Shown here: positions 56,912 to 64,000 of the stretch, piece after piece
Layout: each line of letters opens with the position of its first letter
Position numbering within the stretch: position 1 is the first letter of the stretch
NCBI RefSeq assembly: GCF_009649735.1
Contig: NZ_WJNH01000001.1
Coordinates: forward strand, 515,077-579,076
Origin: Salinibacillus xinjiangensis
GTDB taxonomy: Bacteria > Bacillota > Bacilli > Bacillales > Alkalibacillaceae
Reading direction: 5' to 3'
Length of the DNA stretch: 64,000 nucleotides
Position numbers and translations under genes: made by a program
Notes under the pieces: generated by a model
Database searches by the model: none
What the model saw: the letters and a program-made list of their open reading frames with translations, nothing else
What the model was told of the DNA's origin: nothing

Positions 56912-57730
56912 ATGGAATCACTAGCAGCCAACAATTTAACGCTTGGGTATGGTGAGGATATTATTATAGATGAACTAGATATTTCGATTCCTAAAGGGAA
57001 AATGACCGTATTTATTGGTAGTAATGGGTGTGGTAAATCCACCTTACTTCGATCACTTGCTCGTTTACTTCAGCCGAAGACAGGTGAAGTGATTTTGGAT
57101 GGTACGGATATTGCGAAGCTGAGGACGAAGGAAGTGGCGAAGGAATTGGCCATTTTACCACAAAGTCCTACAACACCTGAGGGATTAACGGTTTACCAAC
57201 TAGTAAAACTGGGACGTTATCCATACCAAGGTTGGATGAAAAAATGGGGAAATGATGATGAGAAGGCTGTTGAAGAGGCTCTTCAATCAACGAATATGCT
57301 TGATTTGAAGGATCGCTTAGTTGATTCGCTTTCTGGTGGTCAGCGTCAACGTGCTTGGATTGCCATGACACTTGCTCAGGATACCGATATTATTTTCTTA
57401 GATGAACCTACAACCTACTTAGATATGACCCATCAAATTGAAATTTTAGATTTATTATTTGAGCTGAATGAAAACGATAACCGTACGATTGTGATGGTGT
57501 TACATGATCTAAACCTTGCTTGTCGTTATGCCGATCATATTGTGGCTTTGAAGGACAAAAAGGTTTGGGAACAAGGGAAGCCGGAAGACATTATTACGTG
57601 TGACCTCGTTCAAAGTGTATTTAGAATGAATTGTGATGTCACATATGATCCATTATTTGGGACACCAATGTGTATTCCACATGGTAAAGGACGTTGTTTA
57701 ATCAAACAGGAAATACAGAAGGCTAGATAA
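56912..57730 (+). CDS. yusV: Iron-siderophore ABC transporter ATPase (YusV/FepC type)
   Basis: ABC ATPase of the FecCD-type iron-siderophore importers, 272 residues. Walker A GSNGCGKST near 37-45, LGRYPYQGWMKKWG loop near 102, signature LSGGQRQRAWIA near 139, Walker B IIFLDEPTTYLD near 161, and the C-terminal family segment CRLI-like HGKGRCLI. No permease or binding protein adjoins, which fits B. subtilis YusV, a shared ATPase for several siderophore importers. Fur boxes upstream. Confidence 0.92.
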   Translation: MESLAANNLTLGYGEDIIIDELDISIPKGKMTVFIGSNGCGKSTLLRSLARLLQPKTGEVILDGTDIAKLRTKEVAKELAILPQSPTTPEGLTVYQLVKLGRYPYQGWMKKWGNDDEKAVEEALQSTNMLDLKDRLVDSLSGGQRQRAWIAMTLAQDTDIIFLDEPTTYLDMTHQIEILDLLFELNENDNRTIVMVLHDLNLACRYADHIVALKDKKVWEQGKPEDIITCDLVQSVFRMNCDVTYDPLFGTPMCIPHGKGRCLIKQEIQKAR

Positions 57731-57749
57731 AGTAGTGAGGAAGGGACAT

Positions 57750-58514
57750 ATGGATACATTAAAGCCTCATGAAGAACAGCTGATGGCTACACACTTTCGA
57801 TATGATTATGAGAGATCATTTCAAGCGGTTCACAAGTTTGAGCATATGTCAGCCAGTCAGCTTGTGAATCCAGAATTTATGAGTACATTGTTTTCTCATT
57901 TAAAGCAATACTTACACTCAGATTCCTTACTAGCTGTGGCTTCCACTTTTGTAAAACGATATAGTTATTTAGTTGTGACAACCGGCTTTTGTTCATTGTC
58001 TGTTTTCAATAAGCAGTTGGATTTTTCTTTAAATAATATTCATTTAGTTTTAACAGATGATGATTCGCGCTGGTTTCCCAGCTTACGAATAGACGATATT
58101 TCTACTATAACAAATGCTGATCCAAATAACCGTTATGAATGGTTGCAGGCTGCGAGTCAAGAGCTTGTTCATAATCATTTATTAAAGGTGTTTGAAACCG
58201 TTCACCAGGTAACTAAGCTACCATTCCCCGTTATGTGGGAAAGCTTTGCCACGTATTTCTTTTGGTTTTATGAGCGGTATGCGACAAAGCTTGTGCAGGA
58301 GGATTCTATCCTTACGACTATGGAGAATGATTTTCATATGATTGTGCATGAATTTCATGGAAAAATGTTTGGAGAGAAGGAAAATCCGCTTCACAAGTTT
58401 TCCTATCAGCTAGTCCTACCTACGAAAGCTCGTGTAAGGAAAACGTGTTGTCTAACACATATGCTCAATAATGAAAGCACATATTGTAAGGTATGCCCCC
58501 ATGTCTGTAAATGA
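57750..58514 (+). CDS. FhuF-like ferric siderophore reductase
   Basis: Protein of 254 residues whose C-terminus carries the FhuF-type [2Fe-2S] pattern: CC, ten residues, C, two residues, C (TCCLTHMLNNESTYCKVCPH), with one more Cys near the end. FhuF-like proteins reduce ferric siderophores to release iron. The start of the body resembles the IucA/IucC-FhuF superfamily. ATG 57750 follows AGGAAGGG, 20 nt after the ATPase gene, so the two form a Fur-controlled operon. The terminator stem begins inside its last codons. Confidence 0.85.
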   Translation: MDTLKPHEEQLMATHFRYDYERSFQAVHKFEHMSASQLVNPEFMSTLFSHLKQYLHSDSLLAVASTFVKRYSYLVVTTGFCSLSVFNKQLDFSLNNIHLVLTDDDSRWFPSLRIDDISTITNADPNNRYEWLQAASQELVHNHLLKVFETVHQVTKLPFPVMWESFATYFFWFYERYATKLVQEDSILTTMENDFHMIVHEFHGKMFGEKENPLHKFSYQLVLPTKARVRKTCCLTHMLNNESTYCKVCPHVCK

Positions 58515-58529
58515 TATTGGGGGCTTTTT
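58495..58529 (+). terminator. Terminator overlapping the end of the reductase gene
   Basis: GCCCCCA (58495-58501) pairs with TGGGGGC (58518-58524), followed by T5. The 5' arm is within the codons for the last Cys-Pro-His. Confidence 0.85.
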
Positions 58530-58607
58530 GCTTGCAAGAATTTAGGAAAGTTCTCCTAGGCATAAAAACCATGACAAGGAGAAAGATAGTAGTAGGAGGG
58601 TTGGAGC

Positions 58608-58928
58608 ATGGATAAGGAAAAATTTTATGTTAGCTTAGGAACCCAAGAAATTTCGCGATTAAAAGCAGGTAATAACGAGGATTTTATTATATACGCAACA
58701 CCTGAGGATGTTATTAAATTAAGAGAACTATTCGATGAAATGTATGATGCTGATTTTGGTTCTTTTTGGCGTGCACATGTCCCAATCAAGGAATACCACA
58801 ATGATCAAGAGAATGATGATTTTGACCAGGGTCTAATCAATGTGTTGCAAATGCTTTATAGACTAGGTGATGACCAAACGAGAGAACACATTCACTCCAT
58901 GAATGTGTTAGATAATCCTGATGATTAA
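58608..58928 (+). CDS. Conserved hypothetical protein
   Basis: Protein of 106 residues, rich in Asp, Glu and Asn, without signal or membrane segment. Start KFYVSLGTQEISRLKAGNNEDF; an internal segment FWRAHVPIKEYHND stands out. I recall similar Bacillus proteins annotated loosely as hydrolase/acyltransferase, but no catalytic motif is visible, so I assign no function. SD AGGAGGG. A hairpin AACCCTTGTC/GACAAGGGTT (58933-58964) follows. Confidence 0.78.
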   Translation: MDKEKFYVSLGTQEISRLKAGNNEDFIIYATPEDVIKLRELFDEMYDADFGSFWRAHVPIKEYHNDQENDDFDQGLINVLQMLYRLGDDQTREHIHSMNVLDNPDD

Positions 58929-58932
58929 CAAA

Positions 58933-58964
58933 CAACCCTTGTCGATCATAATGACAAGGGTTGA
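58933..58964. terminator. Hairpin between convergent genes
   Basis: AACCCTTGTC and GACAAGGGTT pair around GATCATAAT. T-tails are weak on both strands; probably a shared terminator. Confidence 0.6.
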
Positions 58965-58969
58965 AATGT

Positions 58970-59761
58970 TTATTCTGCTGATTTTTTCACTTCATCTGGT
59001 ACAGTAATTTCTCCTACTTCGTTAAAATTACTATAAGTCGAGTGGATGGAAACCTTCACGTTGGAGGTTTCTTCATTCTGTTGTTCTTCAATTTCCATAT
59101 CTAGATTGTACACGAGCGGATAAAAGGTATCCTTTTCAACATGGAATTCAATGTTTACGTTTTTAATATTTACGTTTTCAAGCATTTCTTCATTTATCTC
59201 ATTTCCGGAAATATTATTTTGACTGATTTGTTCAACAATCAATTTTTTTAAGTTGTCCCCAGAGGAAGTAATCGTAATTTCATAATGATCCTCTTTTTCC
59301 GCCATGGACATGTCATCTACATAATCTTCTAGTTGTTTTAATTGCTCACGAGGTGATGATTGGCTTTGACTAAATTGATTTAGTTGCTTTAACATCTCCT
59401 CGGATGCTTTTTTCCAGTTTTGATCCCCTTCCTTCATATAGAGGCCTTCGTCAGTATAATACATCTCAACCTCTTGTTTTCCTGCCATCAATCCTTGGAG
59501 TGTCATTTCTTGATAAATGGCTTGTGGTTCAACCTGTACTTTACCAGAAGACTTCATGTTCATTGTAAGGGGTTGGTCCATTTGTGCGATCCCAATTTCC
59601 TGGTTCATCTCCATTTCCATTTCAAAGTTTTCTAATTCTGAGCTTGCTTCCATAGCTTGCTCATAGACATCCTGTGGGTTATCTGTACCATTTCCACATG
59701 CAACGAAAAGGGTCATGAACACCAATAATCCCAGTCCTACGATTGCTTTTTTCATTTTCAA
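58970..59761 (-). CDS. Lipoprotein with DUF6612-like domain
   Basis: Lipoprotein of 263 residues: signal peptide with lipobox FVAC (Cys near 22), then a long beta-rich domain typical of LolA/LppX-like or DUF6612 proteins (alternating Met/Glu strands such as MEMEMNQEIGIAQ and EMYYTDEGLYMKEGD). The latter block, DEGLYMK, recurs in this family. Cell-surface location; role unknown. SD AGGAGG upstream of ATG ATG-like MKMKK start. Confidence 0.8.
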   Translation of the reverse strand: MKMKKAIVGLGLLVFMTLFVACGNGTDNPQDVYEQAMEASSELENFEMEMEMNQEIGIAQMDQPLTMNMKSSGKVQVEPQAIYQEMTLQGLMAGKQEVEMYYTDEGLYMKEGDQNWKKASEEMLKQLNQFSQSQSSPREQLKQLEDYVDDMSMAEKEDHYEITITSSGDNLKKLIVEQISQNNISGNEINEEMLENVNIKNVNIEFHVEKDTFYPLVYNLDMEIEEQQNEETSNVKVSIHSTYSNFNEVGEITVPDEVKKSAE

Positions 59762-59892
59762 TCCTCCTGAACTGTCTAATAAATTTCAATAAATAAAGAA
59801 AATCAACTGATTTGTATGCAATTTTTTAGGGAATAGTTTATATACATGAATGGAAAGGCCTTATAAAAAACGTACTGGGGAGGAATGTAACG

Positions 59893-60420
59893 ATGGACTT
59901 CCTCAACATGAAATCGATAGCCATTTGTGTAGCCCTTGTCCATACGATTAGTTTACCTGTTAGTATACCACACGTAAATCAATTTACTTCATTTTCTGAC
60001 ACTTTTACTTACGAAGATGATAGCAAACAGCAAGAGTTAACACACGAAACCATCAACTCTATTTCACAAAAATTTATGGATACGCTTGTCCAGAAAACGG
60101 ATGAGCAATATCGTGTAACGAATTTTCAGTCGAAGGAGGAGTTGGTACAGGAATTTCGGGACTTTGCTAGCCTATCACTTGCAAAAGAGTATGTAGATTT
60201 ATATTATAAAGAACGAAACAATCAATTATATATCATCCCAACGGAAACACCACCTTGGCTTGTTAAGGATCATGAATATGAAATTAGTGAGAGTCAAGAT
60301 GGACAAGCAACAGTAACTCAGGTTAATAGCAGTGAGCTTTATGGGGATTATATTATTGAAATGGAATTTAGATTCAATGAGCAAAATGGTTGGGTGCTTC
60401 ATAAGGTGTATTATAACTAA
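59893..60420 (+). CDS. Secreted hypothetical protein
   Basis: Protein of 175 residues with an N-terminal signal peptide (SIAICVALVHTISLPVS) and no lipobox. The mature part is acidic and contains FQSKEELVQEFRDFASLSLAKEYVD and LYIIPTETPPWL, a pattern I associate with small secreted Bacillaceae proteins of the DUF3993 type, with low certainty. The SD is GGGGAGG. It lies just before the NUDIX gene. Confidence 0.75.
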   Translation: MDFLNMKSIAICVALVHTISLPVSIPHVNQFTSFSDTFTYEDDSKQQELTHETINSISQKFMDTLVQKTDEQYRVTNFQSKEELVQEFRDFASLSLAKEYVDLYYKERNNQLYIIPTETPPWLVKDHEYEISESQDGQATVTQVNSSELYGDYIIEMEFRFNEQNGWVLHKVYYN

Positions 60421-60456
60421 ATCCCAGCAATAGCTAAAAGGTAGTGAAAATGCAAT

Positions 60457-60939
60457 ATGATTACATTTAGGGACTATTATCAGAATGAAGTAAAACTCTC
60501 TTTTACGAAAAATCCTTTTTCTCCTAGCCCAAAGCATGTTTGGGTCATAACTAAATATCAAGACCAATGGTTGTTAACGAAACATAAAGACCGTGGAATG
60601 GAGTTTCCAGGTGGAAAAGTAGAAATTGGCGAAACAGCAGAGGAAGCGGCAAAGCGAGAGGTCTTTGAAGAAACAGGTGGCATTGTTTCAGACTTAACTT
60701 ATATTGGGCAATATTTTGTCGATGGAAAAGGGGGAGAAGTGATTAAAAATGTCTACTTCGGTGAGGTAGACGAGTTACGTGAACAAACCTCCTACCATGA
60801 AACGTTAGGTCCTGTATTACTTGATCAGTTACCGAAAAATATACGTGAAAGCTCCATGTTTAGTTTTATGATGAAGGACGGCGTTTTGCCTAACAGCTTA
60901 AAAGTCATTAAAGAAATAGAGGCTAATTCCTTAGGCTGA
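60457..60939 (+). CDS. ytkD: NUDIX hydrolase YtkD
   Basis: NUDIX protein of 160 residues. The Nudix box starts GGKVEIGETAEEAAKREVFE near 51 and ends EETGG, all catalytic Glu present. It matches YtkD, which hydrolyses 8-oxo-dGTP and other NTPs and can act on RNA 5' ends. Convergent with ytlD as in B. subtilis. The stem of the downstream terminator starts within its last codons. Confidence 0.9.
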   Translation: MITFRDYYQNEVKLSFTKNPFSPSPKHVWVITKYQDQWLLTKHKDRGMEFPGGKVEIGETAEEAAKREVFEETGGIVSDLTYIGQYFVDGKGGEVIKNVYFGEVDELREQTSYHETLGPVLLDQLPKNIRESSMFSFMMKDGVLPNSLKVIKEIEANSLG

Positions 60940-60965
60940 GAACAAAAAGGAATAGCCTCTTACTT
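60919..60965. terminator. Bidirectional terminator between ytkD and ytlD
   Basis: GAGGCTAATTCCTT (60919-60932) pairs with AAGGAATAGCCTC (60946-60958). It is T-rich on both sides. Confidence 0.75.
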
Positions 60966-61771
60966 TAGCTTTTATGGTGAATTAATTTATTTTCGATTGC
61001 CTCCACAACCTTATACATCACACCTGCAAAAACGGCAATAACAAGCAGACTTAATAGAACTAGGTTGAAGTCAAAAACCTGGAACCCATAAACAATCATA
61101 TATCCTAGTCCTCGTTCAGAAACTAAGAATTCACCAACAATAACCCCAACCCATGCCAAACCGACATTTACTTTTAACGTGGAAATCATGGTTGGGAATG
61201 ATGCCGGCAAAATGGCTTCAATAAAAATTTGCTTCCGACTTGCATTAAAGCTCCTGAGTACCTTTATATAATTTTCATCAACCTCACGAAAGGCTGAATA
61301 AATGTGTATGGTGGTGATGACAACGGCAATGATAATCCCCATTGAAATAATGGACACATATCCAGGACCTAAAGCAACAATTAATATTGGCCCCAGTGCA
61401 ACTTTGGGCATTGCATTTAATACTACTAGGTAAGGATCAAGAATTTTGGACAATCTAGGTGACCACCATAATAGTGTGGCTATTAGTATCCCAAGTAGTG
61501 TACCAAGGATAAAACCTGCAATTGTTTCAAAGCCAGTCACCTGTAAGTGCATCAACAAAGAGCCATCAGCAATTTTCTCTTGAAATAAGCTCCAAACTCG
61601 AGATGGGGAACTAAAAATTAACGGATCAATCCAATGTAATCGACTCAGTGTTTCCCAAAGAACGAAAAAGACGACAAATATCGCAACCTGCCAAGATAAC
61701 ACCAATCGCTTCTCTTTTTTCTTCTTTCTCTTAAATTTTGTAAATAGGAGTTGATCTTCATGATTACTCAA
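60965..61771 (-). CDS. ytlD: ABC transporter permease YtlD
   Basis: Permease of the SsuC/TauC/NitT type, 268 residues, six helices, with the EAA loop near 185 ([20 protein letters not shown]-like). The reading frame is open 22 codons upstream inside ytlC; TTG 61771, overlapping the ytlC end by 8 nt with GGAG just before, is the best start. It works with YtlC and YtlA. The substrate is unknown; relatives carry pyrimidines, taurine or nitrate. Confidence 0.87.
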   Translation of the reverse strand: MSNHEDQLLFTKFKRKKKKEKRLVLSWQVAIFVVFFVLWETLSRLHWIDPLIFSSPSRVWSLFQEKIADGSLLMHLQVTGFETIAGFILGTLLGILIATLLWWSPRLSKILDPYLVVLNAMPKVALGPILIVALGPGYVSIISMGIIIAVVITTIHIYSAFREVDENYIKVLRSFNASRKQIFIEAILPASFPTMISTLKVNVGLAWVGVIVGEFLVSERGLGYMIVYGFQVFDFNLVLLSLLVIAVFAGVMYKVVEAIENKLIHHKS

Positions 61772-62528
61772 GGCTCTCCAACTCCTTCCATACGGTTTGA
61801 AAAAATTCAGAATAGCTAGGTTCCTGTCTTGCATCAAATGGACTCAGCTTAATAATTTCTTTAGGTACATTGAAAATTTTGGCTATTCTGCCCGGGTTGG
61901 ATTGTAATAGCACAATCCTTTCACTCATGGCAATGGCTTCTCCAATATCGTGAGTGACAAGTACGGATGTCATATCGTATTTCTTTAAAATTTCCATAAC
62001 TAGGTTTTCAAGCTTAAGCTTTGTTTGATAATCTAACGCAGAGAAGGGCTCATCAAGAAGTAGTAATTTGGGGTCAGTGATAAGTGTTCTAGCCAGTGCA
62101 ACCCGCTGTCTCATCCCTCCAGATAGCTGGTTGGGGTAGGACTCTTTCGTATTTCCAATCCCAATCTCTTCAAGCAACCTTTCTGCTTGTTCTGTGATTT
62201 CCTTTGTTAGGTTTTTTTGAATGTGCGGACCAATTAAGACGTTTTCGATAATGTTTTTCCATGGAAACAAATAATCTTGCTGTAGCATATAGCCAATGGA
62301 GGAGTTTTGCTTACTAATCGCTTCCTCTTCCAGAAGCACTTCCCCTTGTGTTGGTTGAATCAACCCTGCAATGATGGAGAGTAGGGTTGTTTTTCCACAA
62401 CCGCTAGGACCGATTAGAGAAACGAAGCTCCCTTTCTCTACGTCTAGTGATATCTCTTCAAGTGCCTTTGTATAGTTTTTTTCTGTAAAGTATAGATGAG
62501 AGATGTCTTTAACTGTCAAGAATGCCAT
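61764..62528 (-). CDS. ytlC: ABC transporter ATPase YtlC
   Basis: ATPase of 254 residues of the SsuB/TauB/ThiZ type. Walker [10 protein letters not shown] near 39-47, Q-loop [11 protein letters not shown] near 82, signature [14 protein letters not shown] near 136, Walker [13 protein letters not shown] near 159. ATG 62528 follows AGAGGTGA; the upstream GTG/ATG at 62537/62534 overlap the site. The operon order is ytlA-ytlC-ytlD. Confidence 0.92.
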   Translation of the reverse strand: MAFLTVKDISHLYFTEKNYTKALEEISLDVEKGSFVSLIGPSGCGKTTLLSIIAGLIQPTQGEVLLEEEAISKQNSSIGYMLQQDYLFPWKNIIENVLIGPHIQKNLTKEITEQAERLLEEIGIGNTKESYPNQLSGGMRQRVALARTLITDPKLLLLDEPFSALDYQTKLKLENLVMEILKKYDMTSVLVTHDIGEAIAMSERIVLLQSNPGRIAKIFNVPKEIIKLSPFDARQEPSYSEFFQTVWKELESLE

Positions 62529-62539
62529 GATCATCACCT

Positions 62540-63547
62540 CTACTCATTTATAATGTTTTCGGCGATTTGCGTGTTCACCAATGTGTCATGCGGCACATCC
62601 TCAGGAAGTTCTCCAGCTTCATCCATAATGGACTTTAAGTTGTTCCACTCTTCTTCATCTAGAACAGGATTAGTCGCAAATGCTTCTGAATCCTTATAAC
62701 GGTTGACAGAGTCGGCAAGCATTTCTACATCGGTATCCTCAAAATATGGCTGTATGACTTCGGCTACTTCTTCACCACTATGGCTGTCAACCCACTGCTG
62801 GGCTTTATAAATGGCTCTTGTAAATTTTTTTGCCACTCCCTCATTTTCTTCTAGGAAGGATTGTTTGGCCATAAATACTGTGTAAGGCACCTTTCCTGAT
62901 GCTTCCCCAAATGAGGCTAACACATGCCCTGATCCTTCTTTCTCAAAAACACTGGCAGTTGGTTCAAATAATTGAACATATTCATAATCACCGGTTTGGA
63001 AAGCGCTTGGAATGTTAGCAAAGTCAACGTTTTGTGAAAGCTCTAAATCCTGATGAGGGTCAATCCCGTTTTGCTTTAACACGTATTCTCCAACCATTTG
63101 TGGCATACCGCCTTTTCGTTGACCTAAGAACTTACTGCCCTTAAGTTTATCCCATGAAAAATTTTCGTTTGGCTCCTTACCAACAAGAAAAGTACCGTCC
63201 TTTTGTGTTAGCTGAGCAAAGTTAATTACCGGGTCATTTGCCCCTTGGGAATGTACATAAATAGAGGTTTCAGACCCCACTAATGCGATGTCAGCACCGT
63301 CTGAAACAAGTGTTGTCATCGTTTTATCTCCACCCCATGTTGTAGTGAGATTTACCTCTAGGCCTTCTTCTTCAAAATAACCATTTTCAAGGGCAACGTA
63401 TTGTGGGGCGTAAAAGACAGAACGTGTCACTTCCGCAACGTCAATCGATGCTGTGTCACTATCGTTGCTGCTGTTAGAGCATGCCCCAAGGATAAATAAA
63501 AGTATTGCCACCGAAACGAAACTCAGCAGTTTTCTTGCACCCTTCAT
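62540..63547 (-). CDS. ytlA: ABC transporter substrate-binding lipoprotein YtlA
   Basis: NMT1/THI5-like (SsuA-type) binding lipoprotein, 335 residues. Lipobox LGAC with Cys near 23; core motifs RSVFYAPQYVALENGYFEEEG and DGADIALVGSETSIYV near 90. Such proteins bind HMP-type pyrimidines or sulfonates. No TPP riboswitch is seen in the leader, so thiamine-precursor uptake is only one option. SD AAGGAGG. Confidence 0.9.
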   Translation of the reverse strand: MKGARKLLSFVSVAILLFILGACSNSSNDSDTASIDVAEVTRSVFYAPQYVALENGYFEEEGLEVNLTTTWGGDKTMTTLVSDGADIALVGSETSIYVHSQGANDPVINFAQLTQKDGTFLVGKEPNENFSWDKLKGSKFLGQRKGGMPQMVGEYVLKQNGIDPHQDLELSQNVDFANIPSAFQTGDYEYVQLFEPTASVFEKEGSGHVLASFGEASGKVPYTVFMAKQSFLEENEGVAKKFTRAIYKAQQWVDSHSGEEVAEVIQPYFEDTDVEMLADSVNRYKDSEAFATNPVLDEEEWNNLKSIMDEAGELPEDVPHDTLVNTQIAENIINE

Positions 63548-63651
63548 GTATGTGATCCTCCTTAAATATAATAAGTAAATCTAAGAACATACTATGCAGA
63601 CGCCCAGATAGTGTGCTTATATTCCTATGGTCTTGGAAGGAGATGTATATG

Positions 63652-63690
63652 AACGAAAAAAAAGCCTACATGATCATCATGTAGGCAACT
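63652..63690 (-). terminator. Terminator after pckA
   Basis: Minus strand GCCTACATGAT and ATCATGTAGGC (63664-63686) with a one-base centre, followed by T9. Confidence 0.87.
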
Positions 63691-63765
63691 CAATATCTAT
63701 TTTTAAGGATATGAGAGAACAATTTTTCGTAAAGTCGTTTTTGCAGAAACAAAGGGTTATCTTAC

Positions 63766-64000
63766 TTACGGGCGATAGATTGGACCCGCGTTTTGAATAT
63801 CTTCAGTAATATGATTGAACTTCTTGAAGTTTTCATGGAATTTCGTTGCTAATTCTTTAGCCTTTTGGTCATATTCTTCAGGCTGTTCCCAGGTTTTCTT
63901 AGGTGTAAGGACTTGGCTTGGTACACCAGGACAATGGGTTGGAATAGCAAGACCGAAATAAGGGTCTACTTCAGTTTCAACATTATCAAGCTCCCCACCA
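63766..64000 (-). CDS. pckA: Phosphoenolpyruvate carboxykinase (ATP) PckA, C-terminal part
   Basis: The last 77 codons of a minus-strand gene that continues beyond the window. The translation contains PYFGLAIPTHCPGVPSQVLTP, KTWEQPEEYDQKAKELA and the end GPIYRP, matching the C-terminus of ATP-dependent PEP carboxykinase, which makes PEP from oxaloacetate in gluconeogenesis. The catalytic motifs lie outside the window. Its place next to ytlA agrees with B. subtilis. Confidence 0.9.
   Translation of the reverse strand, partial: GGELDNVETEVDPYFGLAIPTHCPGVPSQVLTPKKTWEQPEEYDQKAKELATKFHENFKKFNHITEDIQNAGPIYRP

Noticed and set aside
63548-63640. TPP riboswitch upstream of the THI5-like ytlA gene
   Set aside because: The CUGAGA and ACCUGAUC signature segments are missing in the short leader.

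Overview
The window is a gene-dense, AT-rich chromosomal segment of an endospore-forming Bacillaceae. Gene order and protein content follow the Bacillus subtilis yus/yur/yun/yut/yum/yui/yug/men/ytl regions closely: metNPQ, sufCDSUB, yunE-yunD-yunC-yunB, lytH, yutC to yutH, thrCB, yutI/yuzD/yuzB/dapF/yutM, yumC/yumB, yuiB/yuiC/pepA/bioY, yugI/yugJ/pgi/yugN/yugO, menFDHBE, ytkD/ytlDCA and pckA. Sporulation genes (yunB, lytH, a YhcN/YlaJ lipoprotein, yutH) confirm a spore former. NhaC, NSS and K+/H+ antiporter genes and the style of the intergenic repeats would fit the halotolerant Halobacillus/Pontibacillus/Virgibacillus-like groups. That placement is inference; the genus cannot be fixed from here.

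Layout. 1-660: yusF (probably cut by the window edge) and yusE. 730-3880: two tandem SAM-I riboswitches, each with its own terminator, ahead of the methionine importer metNPQ. 3880-4420: a non-ATG small ORF and a mini-ORF with an in-frame TGA. 4423-9700: SUF iron-sulfur operon sufCDSUB. 9768-14429: yunE, yunD, yunC, an HD-GYP gene and yunB. 14421-16420: lysine riboswitch plus NhaC-type transporter. 16458-18281: NSS transporter with a 36-residue MetS-like subunit. 18301-25520: lytH, yutC, yutD, two small genes, yutE, yutF, yutG, yutH and a 2-hydroxyacid dehydrogenase. 25622-27588: thrC-thrB without hom. 27890-31368: Fe-S/thioredoxin-like small proteins, dapF, yutM, yumC. 31756-36834: type II NADH dehydrogenase, yuiB, yuiC, pepA, bioY with a BirA operator. 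36914-40952: unknown Pro-rich protein, deoD, khtT-khtU plus a small membrane protein, Cu/Zn SOD lipoprotein. 41501-49590: patB, S1-domain protein, alcohol dehydrogenase, pgi, yugN, K+ channel yugO, M42 peptidase, hotdog thioesterase. 49869-56239: menaquinone genes menF-D-H-B and, after an internal terminator, menE. 56265-56830: a 21-nt-period non-coding repeat array, a G-quadruplex-capable tract and three Fur boxes ahead of a siderophore ABC ATPase and FhuF-type reductase. 58608-64000: small unknown genes, ytkD, the ytlDCA importer and the 3' end of pckA.

How the genes connect. Fe-S metabolism recurs (sufCDSUB, yutI, yutM, yumC, Fur-controlled iron genes), as do respiration (yumB, the menaquinone operon) and amino-acid transport under riboswitch control (SAM for methionine, lysine for NhaC). 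No CRISPR, phage, toxin-antitoxin or defence system is visible. The most unusual material is non-coding: the helically spaced 21-nt array with its adjoining C-rich tract, and a family of three MITE-like intergenic elements sharing terminal inverted repeats.
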